A stretch of 64,000 bases of DNA from assembly GCF_014268455.2 (NCBI RefSeq), contig NZ_CP077085.1:3699001-3763000 (forward strand), written 5' to 3'. The notes beneath the pieces are model-generated. The model searched no databases and was not told where the DNA came from. It saw only the letters and a list, made by a program, of their open reading frames with translations. The stretch comes from Pseudomonas shahriarae. Lineage in GTDB: Bacteria; Pseudomonadota; Gammaproteobacteria; Pseudomonadales; Pseudomonadaceae. Shown piece after piece: positions 35,916-44,967 of the stretch (position 1 is its first letter; each line of letters starts with the position of its first letter). The position numbers were made by a program, and so were the translations under genes.

Positions 35916-37736
35916 ATGGCCGCACCAGCCCCGCTTTTGCCCCACGACACCATCATCCAGGACTCCTGGCGCCGCTGCCGTGCGTTCGGCCTGGATCACC
36001 AGAGCGCCCCCAGCTTCGACCAGCTGCCCGCCGAGGGCATCAGCCAACTGCTGGAGAGCCAGCACGCGCTGGTCCAGACCACCCACCAGGAAGTGCTGCC
36101 TTATTACGAGAACATCCTCAGCAATTCCAACTGCCTGATCATGCTGGCCGACAATCAGGGCCAAGTCCTGACCTCGTGGGGCACCCAACGCTTTATCGAC
36201 CCCAAGCTGGCCCGTGGCTTCAACGCCGGAGCCAGTTGGATGGAGCGCGCCACCGGCACCAACGCCATCGGCACCGCGCTGGCCTGCGCCCAGGCGGTGC
36301 ATATCGAACATGACGAACACTTCCTCAAGGCCAACCGTTTTATGACCGGCTCAGCCGCGCCGATCTTTGATGCCAACCGCGAGATCATTGCGGTACTGGA
36401 TGTGTCCAGCGACAGCTACCTGCCGCCCTCCCACACCCTGGGCATGGTCAAGATGATGAGCCAGACCGTGGAAAACCGGCTGATCCTTAACCTGTTTGGC
36501 GGCGAACACTTCCAACTGACCTTCAACACCGGCCTGAACAACCTCGACAGCCAATGGGCCGGCCTGCTGATCTTCGATGAAAGTGGCCAGGTGCTGTCAG
36601 CCAATCGCCGCGCCGACAACTTGCTGGGCATCAGCCTGTCGCGGGTGATGATCGACAGCCTGTTCAAGGTCTCGCTGCTGGAGTTGCTCAACCAGCCCGA
36701 AGGCCTGCCCTTTGCCCTGCAGGCTGCGGGGCGCAACCGTTTCCAGTGCCTGCTCAAACGCCCCAAACAGGCGCCGGTGCAGGCCAGGGTCTTTAGTGAA
36801 CCAGCCTCCGCGCCCATCGGCCTCAAGACCCTGCACTTTGGTGACAGCCGCGTGGAAAAGGCTGTGCGCCAGGCTGAACGCCTACTGGAAAAAGACATTC
36901 CGCTGCTGATCCACGGTGAAACCGGTGTCGGCAAGGAAGTTTTCGTCAAAGCCCTGCACCAGGCCAGTTCCCGCAGCCAGCAGGCGTTTATCGCGGTCAA
37001 CTGTGCGGCAATTCCGGCGGAGCTGGTGGAATCGGAGCTGTTTGGCTATGAAAAAGGCGCGTTCACCGGCGCCAATCAAAAAGGCAGCATTGGCCTGATC
37101 CGCAAGGCGGACAAAGGCACGCTGTTTCTCGATGAAATCGGTGACATGCCCTTGCCCACCCAGGCCCGGCTGCTGCGGGTATTGCAAGAGCGCTGCGTCC
37201 AGCCGGTGGGCAGCAGCGAATTATTCCCGGTGGACCTGCGGATTATCTCGGCGACCAACCGTTCGCTGCGCGAACAGGTACAGATCGGACGGTTTCGGGA
37301 GGATTTGTACTACCGCATCGGCGGCCTGACCCTGGAACTGCCGCCCCTGCGCGAGCGCAGTGACAAGCAGGCGCTGTTCAAGCAACTGTGGCAACAGCAC
37401 CGCGAGCCCACGCAGTGGGCCGGGCTCAGTGCTGAAGTGCTGGCGTTATTCGAGCAACACCCCTGGCCGGGCAACCTGCGCCAGGTCAGCAGCGTAATGC
37501 AGGTGGCGCTGGTCATGGCCGAAGATCAACCGATTCGCCCCGAGCACCTGCCGGATGATTTTTTTGTCGACCTGGGGCAAGCCGCACCCAGCGCGCCGGT
37601 GGTCATGGACGATCTGGACGATAGGCAAAACCTTCAGCAACGACTGGCAGCGGTCGGCGGCAATATCTCCCACTTGGCGAGGGAGTTGGGGGTCAGCCGC
37701 AATACCTTATACAAGCGATTACGCGCCGCTCCATAG
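35916..37736 (+). CDS. AcoR-family sigma-54-dependent transcriptional activator (likely regulator of the adjacent importer)
   Basis: 606 residues. The N-terminal GAF-type sensor region is about 60-210 (WMERATGTNAIGTALA; FMTGSAAPIFDANREIIAVLD), followed by a PAS-like segment to ~320. The AAA+ domain has Walker A GETGVGKE, the sigma-54-contact loop GAFTGA and Walker B GTLFLDEIGD. A Fis-type helix-turn-helix ends the protein (GGNISHLARELGVSRNTLYKRL). Start at ATG 35916 with AAGAAGG 8 nt upstream. AcoR-like activators respond to acetoin or glycerol-type signals. Being divergent from the GlpS-like gene with a sigma-54 promoter between, it very probably activates that operon. Confidence 0.87.
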   Translation: MAAPAPLLPHDTIIQDSWRRCRAFGLDHQSAPSFDQLPAEGISQLLESQHALVQTTHQEVLPYYENILSNSNCLIMLADNQGQVLTSWGTQRFIDPKLARGFNAGASWMERATGTNAIGTALACAQAVHIEHDEHFLKANRFMTGSAAPIFDANREIIAVLDVSSDSYLPPSHTLGMVKMMSQTVENRLILNLFGGEHFQLTFNTGLNNLDSQWAGLLIFDESGQVLSANRRADNLLGISLSRVMIDSLFKVSLLELLNQPEGLPFALQAAGRNRFQCLLKRPKQAPVQARVFSEPASAPIGLKTLHFGDSRVEKAVRQAERLLEKDIPLLIHGETGVGKEVFVKALHQASSRSQQAFIAVNCAAIPAELVESELFGYEKGAFTGANQKGSIGLIRKADKGTLFLDEIGDMPLPTQARLLRVLQERCVQPVGSSELFPVDLRIISATNRSLREQVQIGRFREDLYYRIGGLTLELPPLRERSDKQALFKQLWQQHREPTQWAGLSAEVLALFEQHPWPGNLRQVSSVMQVALVMAEDQPIRPEHLPDDFFVDLGQAAPSAPVVMDDLDDRQNLQQRLAAVGGNISHLARELGVSRNTLYKRLRAAP

Positions 37737-37912
37737 CCGTAAACCCTGTGTCTTTCTTTAAGACTGATCGCTAGTTGATGTGGGCATAAGCGCCGATTCC
37801 AACTGAAAAACTCCCCCTGTCCGTAAGCCCATTCTGATTTAACAGACCACACCTCCAAGCGCCCTTTTCCTGCGGCATTCTCCGACGCCTTTCTTTTGCA
37901 GAGACGTCATGG

Positions 37913-40900
37913 ATGCCAGCCCCTGCCCCTGATTCATCGCCCATCGACCTGATCGAATACGAGCTGGATGGCTTTCACCAGAGCCTGGCGCTGTATCGCC
38001 AGCAGGTAACAAGCTGGTACGCGCTGGCCCTGGACAAGGTCAGCCACGCCACGGATTTGCCGTCGCTGCTGGGCATGGAGCGGGTGCTGCGGGTCGGTGA
38101 TTCCCAGGTGTCGGTAAGCCTGACCGACACCGACTTTTCTTCCAGTGTTGCCGTGTGCCCGGCAGGCGGCGAGTTGAAGATCGAAAGCAAATTCGAGTCG
38201 GTGTATGACGTGCCGCTGGGCAATCTCCAGGTGCAGGTGATTGGCCTGGAGGACGGCAGTTCCACGTTTATCCAACTGGATGAACAGGGCAAGGGCGCCC
38301 ATCACTGCGCGGCCGGTGGGCGCTATCAGGTGCGCGTACAGGGCGGGGCTTCGGCGGCGCAGGTGGAGGCGCTATTTGCGTCCTACAACGGCTTGACCGC
38401 CGAGCTACAAGCCTGGCTGCGCAAGGAATGGAGGGGGTTCAAACCGCACTGGCAGGTGTCGGCGTCAAGTGCCATTGGCAGTGGGGTATTGGCCGGTACC
38501 TGGTCAGCCATTTCCGAGGTGTGGGACAGCCTGTCACTGGTGCAGGACATCCTCAAGGACCCGGCCAAGCACATCGAACGCCTTGGCGCCCAGGCCGCCG
38601 AGCTGGCAGCCCTGGCGCGCGAAGCGCCGCAGGTGATGGAACAGGCGATGTTGCTGGCCAGCGACGAAGCGGCGCTGTACCTGATGTTGCGCACGGCGAT
38701 GATCTGGTTGTCGGCGTTGCCGCCCAGCCAGGTGGCAGGGAAAACCGCCGAGGTGATTGCCGGGTTTGCGGTGTCGCTGCTCATTGATTTGCTGATTGCG
38801 CTGGTGCTGACCATTGCCCTGCAAGGTGCCGGGATCGCGTACCTGGGGCTGCGTCTGGCGAAGTATGGCAAGCAGGTGGTTGACGTTGCAGTGGGCTTCG
38901 TCAAAGGCGTGTTCGACATCCTCAAGCGTTTTATGGGCGCGGTGGATCGCTACAAGGCGGTGGCTGTGCGCGGCGTGGTTGGCGGCTTGAAAAAGGGTGG
39001 CCTGCAGATGCACTGGGGCGCGCGGCGTAATACCACGCTCAAGCAGGCAGAGGCGTTGGACGACGCACCCTCCTCCGCGAAAAACCCCAACGGTGAAGCA
39101 ACTGCTAGCGCTGATAAAACCGCGACCCACGGTTGCCCGGTGTCCATGGTCACCGGCGAAGAACTGCTGACCCTGACCGATGGCGAACTGGATGGCGTGC
39201 TGCCATTTGCCTGGACACGCCTGTATCGCACCAGTGCCGTGGAGGTGGATTGCGGGCTGGGGCTTGGCTGGAGCCACTCGTTGGCGCAGCGGCTGGAGGT
39301 GGTCGGCGGGTCGGTGGTGTGGACGGACCATGAGAACCGCAGCACCACCTTTCCCCTGCCCTCCAGTGCCCGCCCGGCGATCAGCAATAGCCTGGCTGAA
39401 GCGGCGATTTATCTGGGGGCGGCGCCGGATGAGCTGGTGCTGGCGCAGGGGGCACGCTTCTACCACTTTCACGACGGTGTGCTGACGGCGATCAGCGATG
39501 GGTATGACAACCGCCTGGGTATTTCCCGCGATGGCTTGGGGCGGATTCTGCGCCTGGATAACGGTGCCGGTCGCGCCTTGCTGTTGCGTTATGACCGCGG
39601 GCATATCGTGGCGGTGGACTACCAGGTGTTTCGCGTGGGAAGCGAATCGGATGACGCCTGGGTTACTGAGCAGAACGTTGTTTCCTACCGCTATGACGAA
39701 CAGTGGCGACTGCTTGAGGCGATCAATGCCGTCGGCGAAAGCGAGCGCTATCAGTACGACAGCCTTGCGGTGATCACTGAGCGGCAGTTGGCCGGTGGGG
39801 CGAGTTTTTTCTGGGAGTGGGAACGGTCTGGCAAGGCGGCGCGCTGTGTGCGGCATTGGGCCAGTTTTGCGCAGATGGATACGCGCTATAGCTGGGATGA
39901 CGGCCGCGTCACCCTGCTTAACGCCGATGGCAGTCAGGAAGTCTACGTGCATGACCCGCGGGCACGCCTGGTGCAGCGGGTTGATCCGGATGGCGGCGAG
40001 CATTTCAAGTCCTACGACGCACAGGGGCGGCTGACGGTTGAGCAGGATCCCCTGGGCGCGATCACGGCCTATCAGTACGACGAGGCTGGGCGCTTGGTGG
40101 CGCTGTTTCCCGGGGATGACGAGCCTACCTCCTACGAGTATGAGAATGGCTTCGTACGGGTTATGCGCCGGGGTGAGGCGGTCTGGAAGTACCAGCGTAA
40201 TGATCAGGGCGCGATCACGCGCCAGACTGATCCAGCCGGCAATGTCACCGAGTACAGCTATGACAAGCGAGGGCAGCTTTTAGCGGTTTGGTACCCGGAC
40301 CACAGCTGTCAGCGCCTGACGTGGAACGATCTTGGCCAGTTGATTGGCGAGCAACTGCCCAATGGCGGCGTACGGCGTTATCGCTATGACGACCTGGGCC
40401 GGCAGATTGCCCGCGAGGATGAACATGGCGCGCTGACCCAGTATCACTGGGACGCGGTGGGCCGGCTGATCAAGGTGGTAATGCCAGGCGGCGCCACCCG
40501 CGAATTGAGCTACAACCCCTACGGAAAAATCACCGCCGAGCGCGATGAACTGGGGCGTGTGACCCGGTATGAATATGCCGATGGCTTGCACCTGATCAGT
40601 CGCCGGATCAACCCCGATGGCTCTCAACTCAAGTACCGCTACGACAACACTCGCCTGCTGCTGACCGAGATCGAAAACGAGGCAGGTGAGCGCTATCAAC
40701 TGGAGTACCACCCTAACGGCCTGATCCAACAGGAAACCGGTTTTGACGGCCAACGCACCGCCTACGTCTACGACCTCAACGGCCACCTGCAGGAAAAAAC
40801 CGAGTTTGGCGACGATGACCGTCAGTTGGTTACCACCTACCAGCGCGATAACGCCGGCCGCCTCGTCCGAAAAACCCTGCCCGATGGCAGCACCGTGGAT

Positions 40901-42541
40901 TACACCTACGACCGTCTCGGCAATCTGCTTAGCGTCGACGACGGCCACTGGCCGCTGCATTACGAATACGACGCGCAAAGCCGCCTGACCGCCGAGCACC
41001 AAGGCTGGGGCACCCTGCGTTATGGCTACGACCACTGCGGCCAACTCGAAACCCTGCGCCTGCCGGACAACAACCGCCTGACCTTCAACCACGACAAGGG
41101 CGGCCACCTTGCCACTATCGACCTGAATGGCCGGACACTCAGCTCGCACCTGTTCAAAGCAGGCCGCGAACACCAGCGCCAGCAAGGCCAACTGCTGAGC
41201 CACTACCACTACGACGACCAGGGCCGCCTGGCACAACACGAACACCGCCACGGCCTTCGTCGCTACACCTACGACAACAGCGGCAACCTCACCCGCCTGC
41301 TCGACAGCCGCAAGGGCCAGCACGACTACCACTACGACCCCCTCGACCGCCTGACCCGCGCCGACCATTCCCAGGATCCCACCGAACGCTTCGCCCACGA
41401 CCCGGCGAACAACCTGCTGATGCAAGACCGCCCAGGCCCCGGCATCGTCGTCGGCAACCGCCTGTTACTGCAAGGCGACCGGCATTACGACTACGACGCC
41501 TTCGGAAACCTCATACGCGAACGCCGTGGCCGCGCGCAGCAGTTAGTCACCGAATACCGCTACGACTGCCAGCACCGCCTGATCGGCGTGACGCAACCGG
41601 ACGGCAGCCAAGCCAGTTATCGCTATGACCCATTTGGGCGGCGCATCAGCAAAACCGTGGCGGGCAAAACCACTGAGTTTTTCTGGCAAGGCGACAAAGT
41701 CATCGCCGAGCACACGGCGGGGCAGCATCGCAGCTATCTCTACGAGCCTGATAGCTTCAGGCCGCTGGCCTTGCTGGAAGGGTTTGGTCCGGCCAATACC
41801 CAGGCGTTCCACTACCAACTGGACCACCTGGGTACGCCCCAGGAGCTAACGAACACGGACGGCAAAATCGTCTGGTCAGCCCATTACCAAGCCTACGGAA
41901 AAATCACCCGGCTGGACGTGAGCACCGTCGATAACCCGCTGCGTTTTCAGGGGCAGTATTTCGACCGGGAAAGCGGGCTGCACTACAACCGGCATCGCTA
42001 CTACAATCCGGATAACGGACGCTACCTGACGCCCGACCCGGTGAAGTTGGCCGGTGGGCTGAACGGGTATTTGTATGTGCCCAACCCTACGGGGTGGGTG
42101 GATCCGTTGGGGTTGAATACGTGTCCGGGCGAAAGCGGGTGTAAACCAGCCGTTCGTATCGAAGACCCTACATCGCAAATAGAAGCCGACCACAACTCAC
42201 CTGCTATACCGAATGCTTACACCCACTTCCCTTCTGATCCAAATGACTTTACCGAGGCTTTAGGCGTACAGCCAAAGATTTCAACAACAAAACACGGTAC
42301 CCAACGAATGGAATGGAGGCCTAATACAGATACCCGCATTAGATTTGAAAGCCACCCGGGAGATCCTGGCCCTTTTAGTCCAAGACATCACGGCAACCAC
42401 TATCACATTGAGCTTAAGCCGAATGACTTAAGCTGGAAGCAATCTGAAAAACAAAATACGCTACTGAAGGTCACCCCTGAAAATTATCAGCCCGGGCACG
42501 GAACTGGGTTTCTACCGGGCGAAAAACATCCAGGATCTTAA
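37913..42541 (+). CDS. RHS repeat polymorphic toxin with variable C-terminal tip (CT1)
   Basis: A 1542-residue RHS protein. The N-terminal region (1-400) has two adjacent hydrophobic helices (about 281-315) and no PAAR domain. A DUF6531-type start of the cage follows (CPVSMVTGEELLTLTDGELDG, near 405), then many YD repeats (for example YRYDDLGRQI, YTYDRLGNL). The core end is GRYLTPDPVKLAGGLNGYLY ... GWVDPLGL, with DPLGL at 1397-1401. Residues 1402-1542 form the toxin tip, AT-rich and unlike the rest. It contains a His cluster HHGNHYH (1492-1498) suggesting a metal-dependent or acid-base nuclease. I cannot name the toxin family. No VgrG, PAAR or Eag chaperone gene adjoins. The ribosome site before ATG 37913 is weak. 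Confidence 0.92.
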   Translation: MPAPAPDSSPIDLIEYELDGFHQSLALYRQQVTSWYALALDKVSHATDLPSLLGMERVLRVGDSQVSVSLTDTDFSSSVAVCPAGGELKIESKFESVYDVPLGNLQVQVIGLEDGSSTFIQLDEQGKGAHHCAAGGRYQVRVQGGASAAQVEALFASYNGLTAELQAWLRKEWRGFKPHWQVSASSAIGSGVLAGTWSAISEVWDSLSLVQDILKDPAKHIERLGAQAAELAALAREAPQVMEQAMLLASDEAALYLMLRTAMIWLSALPPSQVAGKTAEVIAGFAVSLLIDLLIALVLTIALQGAGIAYLGLRLAKYGKQVVDVAVGFVKGVFDILKRFMGAVDRYKAVAVRGVVGGLKKGGLQMHWGARRNTTLKQAEALDDAPSSAKNPNGEATASADKTATHGCPVSMVTGEELLTLTDGELDGVLPFAWTRLYRTSAVEVDCGLGLGWSHSLAQRLEVVGGSVVWTDHENRSTTFPLPSSARPAISNSLAEAAIYLGAAPDELVLAQGARFYHFHDGVLTAISDGYDNRLGISRDGLGRILRLDNGAGRALLLRYDRGHIVAVDYQVFRVGSESDDAWVTEQNVVSYRYDEQWRLLEAINAVGESERYQYDSLAVITERQLAGGASFFWEWERSGKAARCVRHWASFAQMDTRYSWDDGRVTLLNADGSQEVYVHDPRARLVQRVDPDGGEHFKSYDAQGRLTVEQDPLGAITAYQYDEAGRLVALFPGDDEPTSYEYENGFVRVMRRGEAVWKYQRNDQGAITRQTDPAGNVTEYSYDKRGQLLAVWYPDHSCQRLTWNDLGQLIGEQLPNGGVRRYRYDDLGRQIAREDEHGALTQYHWDAVGRLIKVVMPGGATRELSYNPYGKITAERDELGRVTRYEYADGLHLISRRINPDGSQLKYRYDNTRLLLTEIENEAGERYQLEYHPNGLIQQETGFDGQRTAYVYDLNGHLQEKTEFGDDDRQLVTTYQRDNAGRLVRKTLPDGSTVDYTYDRLGNLLSVDDGHWPLHYEYDAQSRLTAEHQGWGTLRYGYDHCGQLETLRLPDNNRLTFNHDKGGHLATIDLNGRTLSSHLFKAGREHQRQQGQLLSHYHYDDQGRLAQHEHRHGLRRYTYDNSGNLTRLLDSRKGQHDYHYDPLDRLTRADHSQDPTERFAHDPANNLLMQDRPGPGIVVGNRLLLQGDRHYDYDAFGNLIRERRGRAQQLVTEYRYDCQHRLIGVTQPDGSQASYRYDPFGRRISKTVAGKTTEFFWQGDKVIAEHTAGQHRSYLYEPDSFRPLALLEGFGPANTQAFHYQLDHLGTPQELTNTDGKIVWSAHYQAYGKITRLDVSTVDNPLRFQGQYFDRESGLHYNRHRYYNPDNGRYLTPDPVKLAGGLNGYLYVPNPTGWVDPLGLNTCPGESGCKPAVRIEDPTSQIEADHNSPAIPNAYTHFPSDPNDFTEALGVQPKISTTKHGTQRMEWRPNTDTRIRFESHPGDPGPFSPRHHGNHYHIELKPNDLSWKQSEKQNTLLKVTPENYQPGHGTGFLPGEKHPGS

Positions 42542-42542
42542 G

Positions 42543-42911
42543 ATGAAGAAATTTCCCGTTTCAGACGGAACAATAGAAAAACTAATATGCGATAGAAGCA
42601 CGCTATCAATAGAGTTTTCAGACTGGCAGGAGCAGCTATGGCTAATAACCTTCCACAAACTAATCGCCTTCCAAGGGATAGGTGCGATCGGATCTGAAAT
42701 ATCCGAAATGTACGAAACCACTGACACGCCTCTCTCAGCAGAGGCAACACGAGTAGATCCAAACGAGACAGGGACAAGTTATTGCTTCACATCCAGTGAC
42801 GGATGCGATGTGATATTTACAGTAATTGCAGGTAGCTATACCGCTGAAAAACTTGACTGCACACACAACACATACACTACCAAACGTAAAAAACGGAACG
42901 ATTCTATTTGA
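42543..42911 (+). CDS. Probable immunity protein for the RHS tip (Imm1)
   Basis: A 122-residue acidic-to-neutral cytoplasmic protein with no signal peptide or membrane span, starting 1 nt after the RHS stop (TAAGATG). Position, size and low GC are those of a cognate immunity gene. No family is recognised. Its stop codon lies inside a GGAACG..TCTATTTGATCGC motif that recurs after the other immunity genes downstream. Confidence 0.75.
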   Translation: MKKFPVSDGTIEKLICDRSTLSIEFSDWQEQLWLITFHKLIAFQGIGAIGSEISEMYETTDTPLSAEATRVDPNETGTSYCFTSSDGCDVIFTVIAGSYTAEKLDCTHNTYTTKRKKRNDSI

Positions 42912-42933
42912 TCGCAAGCCGATGCAATAATAG

Positions 42934-43014
42934 CTCCCTTTTACTCCCCCAAAAAACAAAACAATGAACATTGACAACCCAGCAATTAAAGCGCACTACA
43001 AAAAAATAAGATGA
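42934..43014 (+). pseudogene. Toxin-tip remnant CT2 (C-terminal tail only)
   Basis: An open stretch of ~26 codons ending MNIDNPAIKAHYKKIR, whose TGA overlaps the ATG of the next (immunity-like) gene as ATGA. That overlap is the arrangement expected of a displaced toxin C-terminus followed by its immunity gene. Nothing upstream supplies an RHS core in frame. Confidence 0.5.
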
Positions 43015-43395
43015 TTGTAAAAATACTAAATATATTTTCTCATCGCGAAAAATCTTATGTTAATTATGAGACATCTGCCGGACGTGGTGTAGCAACGTGG
43101 ATAGGCCCGATACCGAAAATCGGAGAGTATATTGATGTCGAATTCGACCTGAATGATATTTTTTGTTGGAAACAATAATATTACCCGACCACCCCAGCAT
43201 GAGGAAAAAATAGAGATCATAGACAGCATTACCTACATAACCGCAGAACTGATCTTAGGGAATGATGATAATTGCGCAGCCCTACGCATTGGATCTTAAA
43301 CAATCCTTATAGACCTGAAAGAAAAGCCCGACCATACTCCAAAGTATGTAAACTTAAAAACAACAAACATTTCACTTTACCCAACAGACGTCTAG
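43011..43395 (+). pseudogene. Broken immunity gene (Imm2): one frameshift and one nonsense codon
   Basis: Starts MIVKILNIFSHREKSY in frame with ATG 43011, then hits a stop after 55 codons. If one T is removed from the T6 run at 43159-43164, reading continues as NDIFVGNNNITRPPQHEEK. It then meets a second in-frame TAA at 43297-43299 and continues as TILIDLKEKPDHTPKYVN to a stop at 43395. The repaired product would be ~127 residues, normal for an immunity protein. The intact-looking sequence on both sides of each lesion implies recent decay. Confidence 0.65.
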
Positions 43396-43475
43396 ACGAG
43401 AGCCACTCACTTGAAAGTCAATACTTTAATGTACCCAGTATCGACAGCCTTGTCCAGAACCTGCATATCAGCGAT

Positions 43476-43640
43476 AAAAGTGACGGAAATAGTTAATCCC
43501 TAGCCAATAAAAAATAAGTCCGTCATTAATGCGCCCCCTTAACTTGTGCGCCCGAATTAAGCCAACCACTAAGGCGTGATGCTCGGTAAACGCTTATAGT
43601 CGTTATCTGTGCACTTTGTTAAATAGATCCGCCCCCTTTT
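43476..43640. repeat. ~164-bp inverted-end repeat element, copy 1
   Basis: Begins AAAAGTGACGGA and ends CCCCCTTTT. The ends are imperfect inverted repeats (GACGGAcaTATTTAA against GCGGAtcTATTTAA on the other strand). Two more copies of the same length and clearly the same sequence occur at 44513 and 45785. It is full of stop codons in all frames, so non-coding. It sits directly before toxin remnant CT3. Confidence 0.85.
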
Positions 43641-43652
43641 CGCATTATATAA

Positions 43653-43817
43653 TATGGGCACCATCGGGCGTCTGCAGCAAGGCGAACACATACACTTGTC
43701 ACCATAAGACTGATTGACAATATAGAAAACCACCACACCTCATTTAGCAGCATCAATGACGTAGTGAACTCTTCAAAAATCGCTGGACCAGATAGGCTAG
43801 AAAGGTCAAGAAAATGA
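43653..43817 (+). pseudogene. Toxin-tip remnant CT3
   Basis: A 54-codon open stretch beginning right after repeat copy 1 and ending SSKIAGPDRLERSRK, with its TGA overlapping the ATG of Imm3. It lacks a start codon and ribosome site. Interpreted as the C-terminal end of a displaced RHS toxin. No toxin family is recognised. Confidence 0.5.
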
Positions 43818-44224
43818 AAACTCAGACGCTAGAAGACCTAATCAGCGAATACTTAGAGGAAGTTGAAAAGGCAACCAACTTACTTGAATTATCTTTTGGT
43901 ACAAAAAATATCTTAGGACTGTGGCGTTCAAAAAAAATCCCGCTGCGCGGAAAGCTCAGCGATGACGCAACGTACGAACTATATGGAGTCGGCTGTAGGG
44001 TTTACATATCCGAGAAATGTATTGACTTCGATTACGGCCCCGACGGTCGAATTGATGGCTTCGAATCATGGAGACTTTACATTTACGCATGCGAAGTTCC
44101 AAAAAAATACAAAAAATACACTAACAAGACGACGCTCGAGCGAGAGTTCAGCGAGTACGTAGAAAAAGGAAAAGCAAAGAAAATTCAGGGCTCAACTTCC
44201 AACTTATTTTTCCAGAAACCTTGA
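43814..44224 (+). CDS. Orphan immunity protein Imm3 (DUF6896-like)
   Basis: 136 residues, intact. Residues ~45-95 (YELYGVGCRVYISEKCIDFDYGP and GRIDGFESWRLYIYA) look like the DUF6896 domain, often found next to polymorphic toxins; this family call is from memory. Its start ATGA overlaps the end of CT3. The AT-rich codon use is unlike the core genes. It may protect against toxins of sister strains even though its own toxin is lost. Confidence 0.68.
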   Translation: MKTQTLEDLISEYLEEVEKATNLLELSFGTKNILGLWRSKKIPLRGKLSDDATYELYGVGCRVYISEKCIDFDYGPDGRIDGFESWRLYIYACEVPKKYKKYTNKTTLEREFSEYVEKGKAKKIQGSTSNLFFQKP

Positions 44225-44238
44225 TAAAAACCGGAACA

Positions 44239-44375
44239 AAAGGAACGAACCTATTTAATCGCTAGTAAATTTAGTAATAGGCCCACCATTGCCCACTATG
44301 AATCAACACCAAAACGCGTTGAGCGGCGGCAAACGGCCATTGCTCCCGCAGGGCGCTAAATAGATCCGTTCCTTT
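44239..44375. repeat. Related inverted-end element (137 bp)
   Basis: The left end AAAGGAACGAACCTATTTAA and the reverse complement of the right end AAAGGAACGGATCTATTTAG match at 17 of 20 bases. The end sequence resembles that of the 164-bp elements, but the interior differs. It lies immediately after Imm3. Confidence 0.65.
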
Positions 44376-44410
44376 AACCAACTACCGGAAGGGTTATATA
44401 TCAATCCCCT

Positions 44411-44507
44411 CTCAGATATTTCCGACAGCGTTTTAGGGTTGCCACTGGGAAGCCCCCCCCCATAATCTTCGGCAGTCGCTGCAAATTCAGCGACCGGGTT
44501 TCGCAGC
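44411..44507. repeat. ~95-bp leader repeat, copy A
   Basis: Runs from CTCAGATATTTCCGACAGCG to GGGTTTCGCAG and includes the hairpin GTCGCTG-caaatt-CAGCGAC. A nearly identical copy lies at 46538-46630, where it precedes a DUF6124-like gene remnant. Copy A abuts the 164-bp element copy 2, so part of that upstream region has been duplicated and cut off here. Confidence 0.8.
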
Positions 44508-44512
44508 CCGAT

Positions 44513-44676
44513 AAAAGTGACGGACATATTTAATTCCTAGCCAATAAAAAACAAGCCCGTCATTAATGCCCCCCTTAAGTAGTGTGTCTGAATGAAGCCA
44601 ACCACTAAGGCCTGGTGCTCGGCAAACAATTATAGTCGTTATCTTTACACTTTGTTAAATAGATCCGCCCCCTTTT
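44513..44676. repeat. ~164-bp inverted-end repeat element, copy 2
   Basis: Same sequence and ends as copy 1 (AAAAGTGACGGAC ... GATCCGCCCCCTTTT), with scattered substitutions. It directly precedes the CT4 toxin tip, as copies 1 and 3 precede CT3 and CT6. Confidence 0.85.
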
Positions 44677-44679
44677 CGC

Positions 44680-44967
44680 AAGGCATTTCGCCGGATAGGG
44701 GTCTCCAAGGACGATTACAGCGTGACCAAGTGGGGAAAGGACAAATACGGAAAAACCTTCCCAACCGAGTGGCGTGTACAGAAAGGGCCAAACAGAGGAA
44801 CGGAAGTCAACATTGATGACCCAACGCTTGTTTCTAGCAAAAAAGGTCCTCAATCACCTCATATTGGTTACCAAACTGCCGGAAAAAGGGCAGGTGGTGG
44901 TGCAGTAAGGGGCCATATACTTTTAGAGTTACTTCCAGTTAGCCGCTCAAGAATCGGAGAACCATGA
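44680..44967 (+). pseudogene. Orphan RHS toxin tip CT4 (type 47 polymorphic toxin-like)
   Basis: An intact reading frame without an RHS core begins at the end of repeat copy 2 (KAFRRIGVSKDDYSVTKWG) and ends VSRSRIGEP. The block SPHIGYQTAGKRAGGGAVRGHILLE resembles the Ntox47 (polymorphic toxin type 47) domain; the family call is from memory. Its only plausible start is GTG 44722. The stop overlaps the ATG of Imm4. It would become active only if recombined onto an RHS core or expressed from an internal start. Confidence 0.62.

Noticed and set aside
37737..37912. Possible toxin-delivery or chaperone gene between the AcoR-type regulator and rhs
   Set aside because: Only 176 bp, with no open frame of useful length on either strand. 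It contains just promoter-like AT-rich sequence.
44303..44527. Minus-strand open frame starting MSVTFIGLRNPVAEFAATAEDYGG
   Set aside because: It is built from three unrelated repeat pieces (164-bp element end, leader repeat, 137-bp element). The second leader copy does not keep an equivalent gene and there is no ribosome site.
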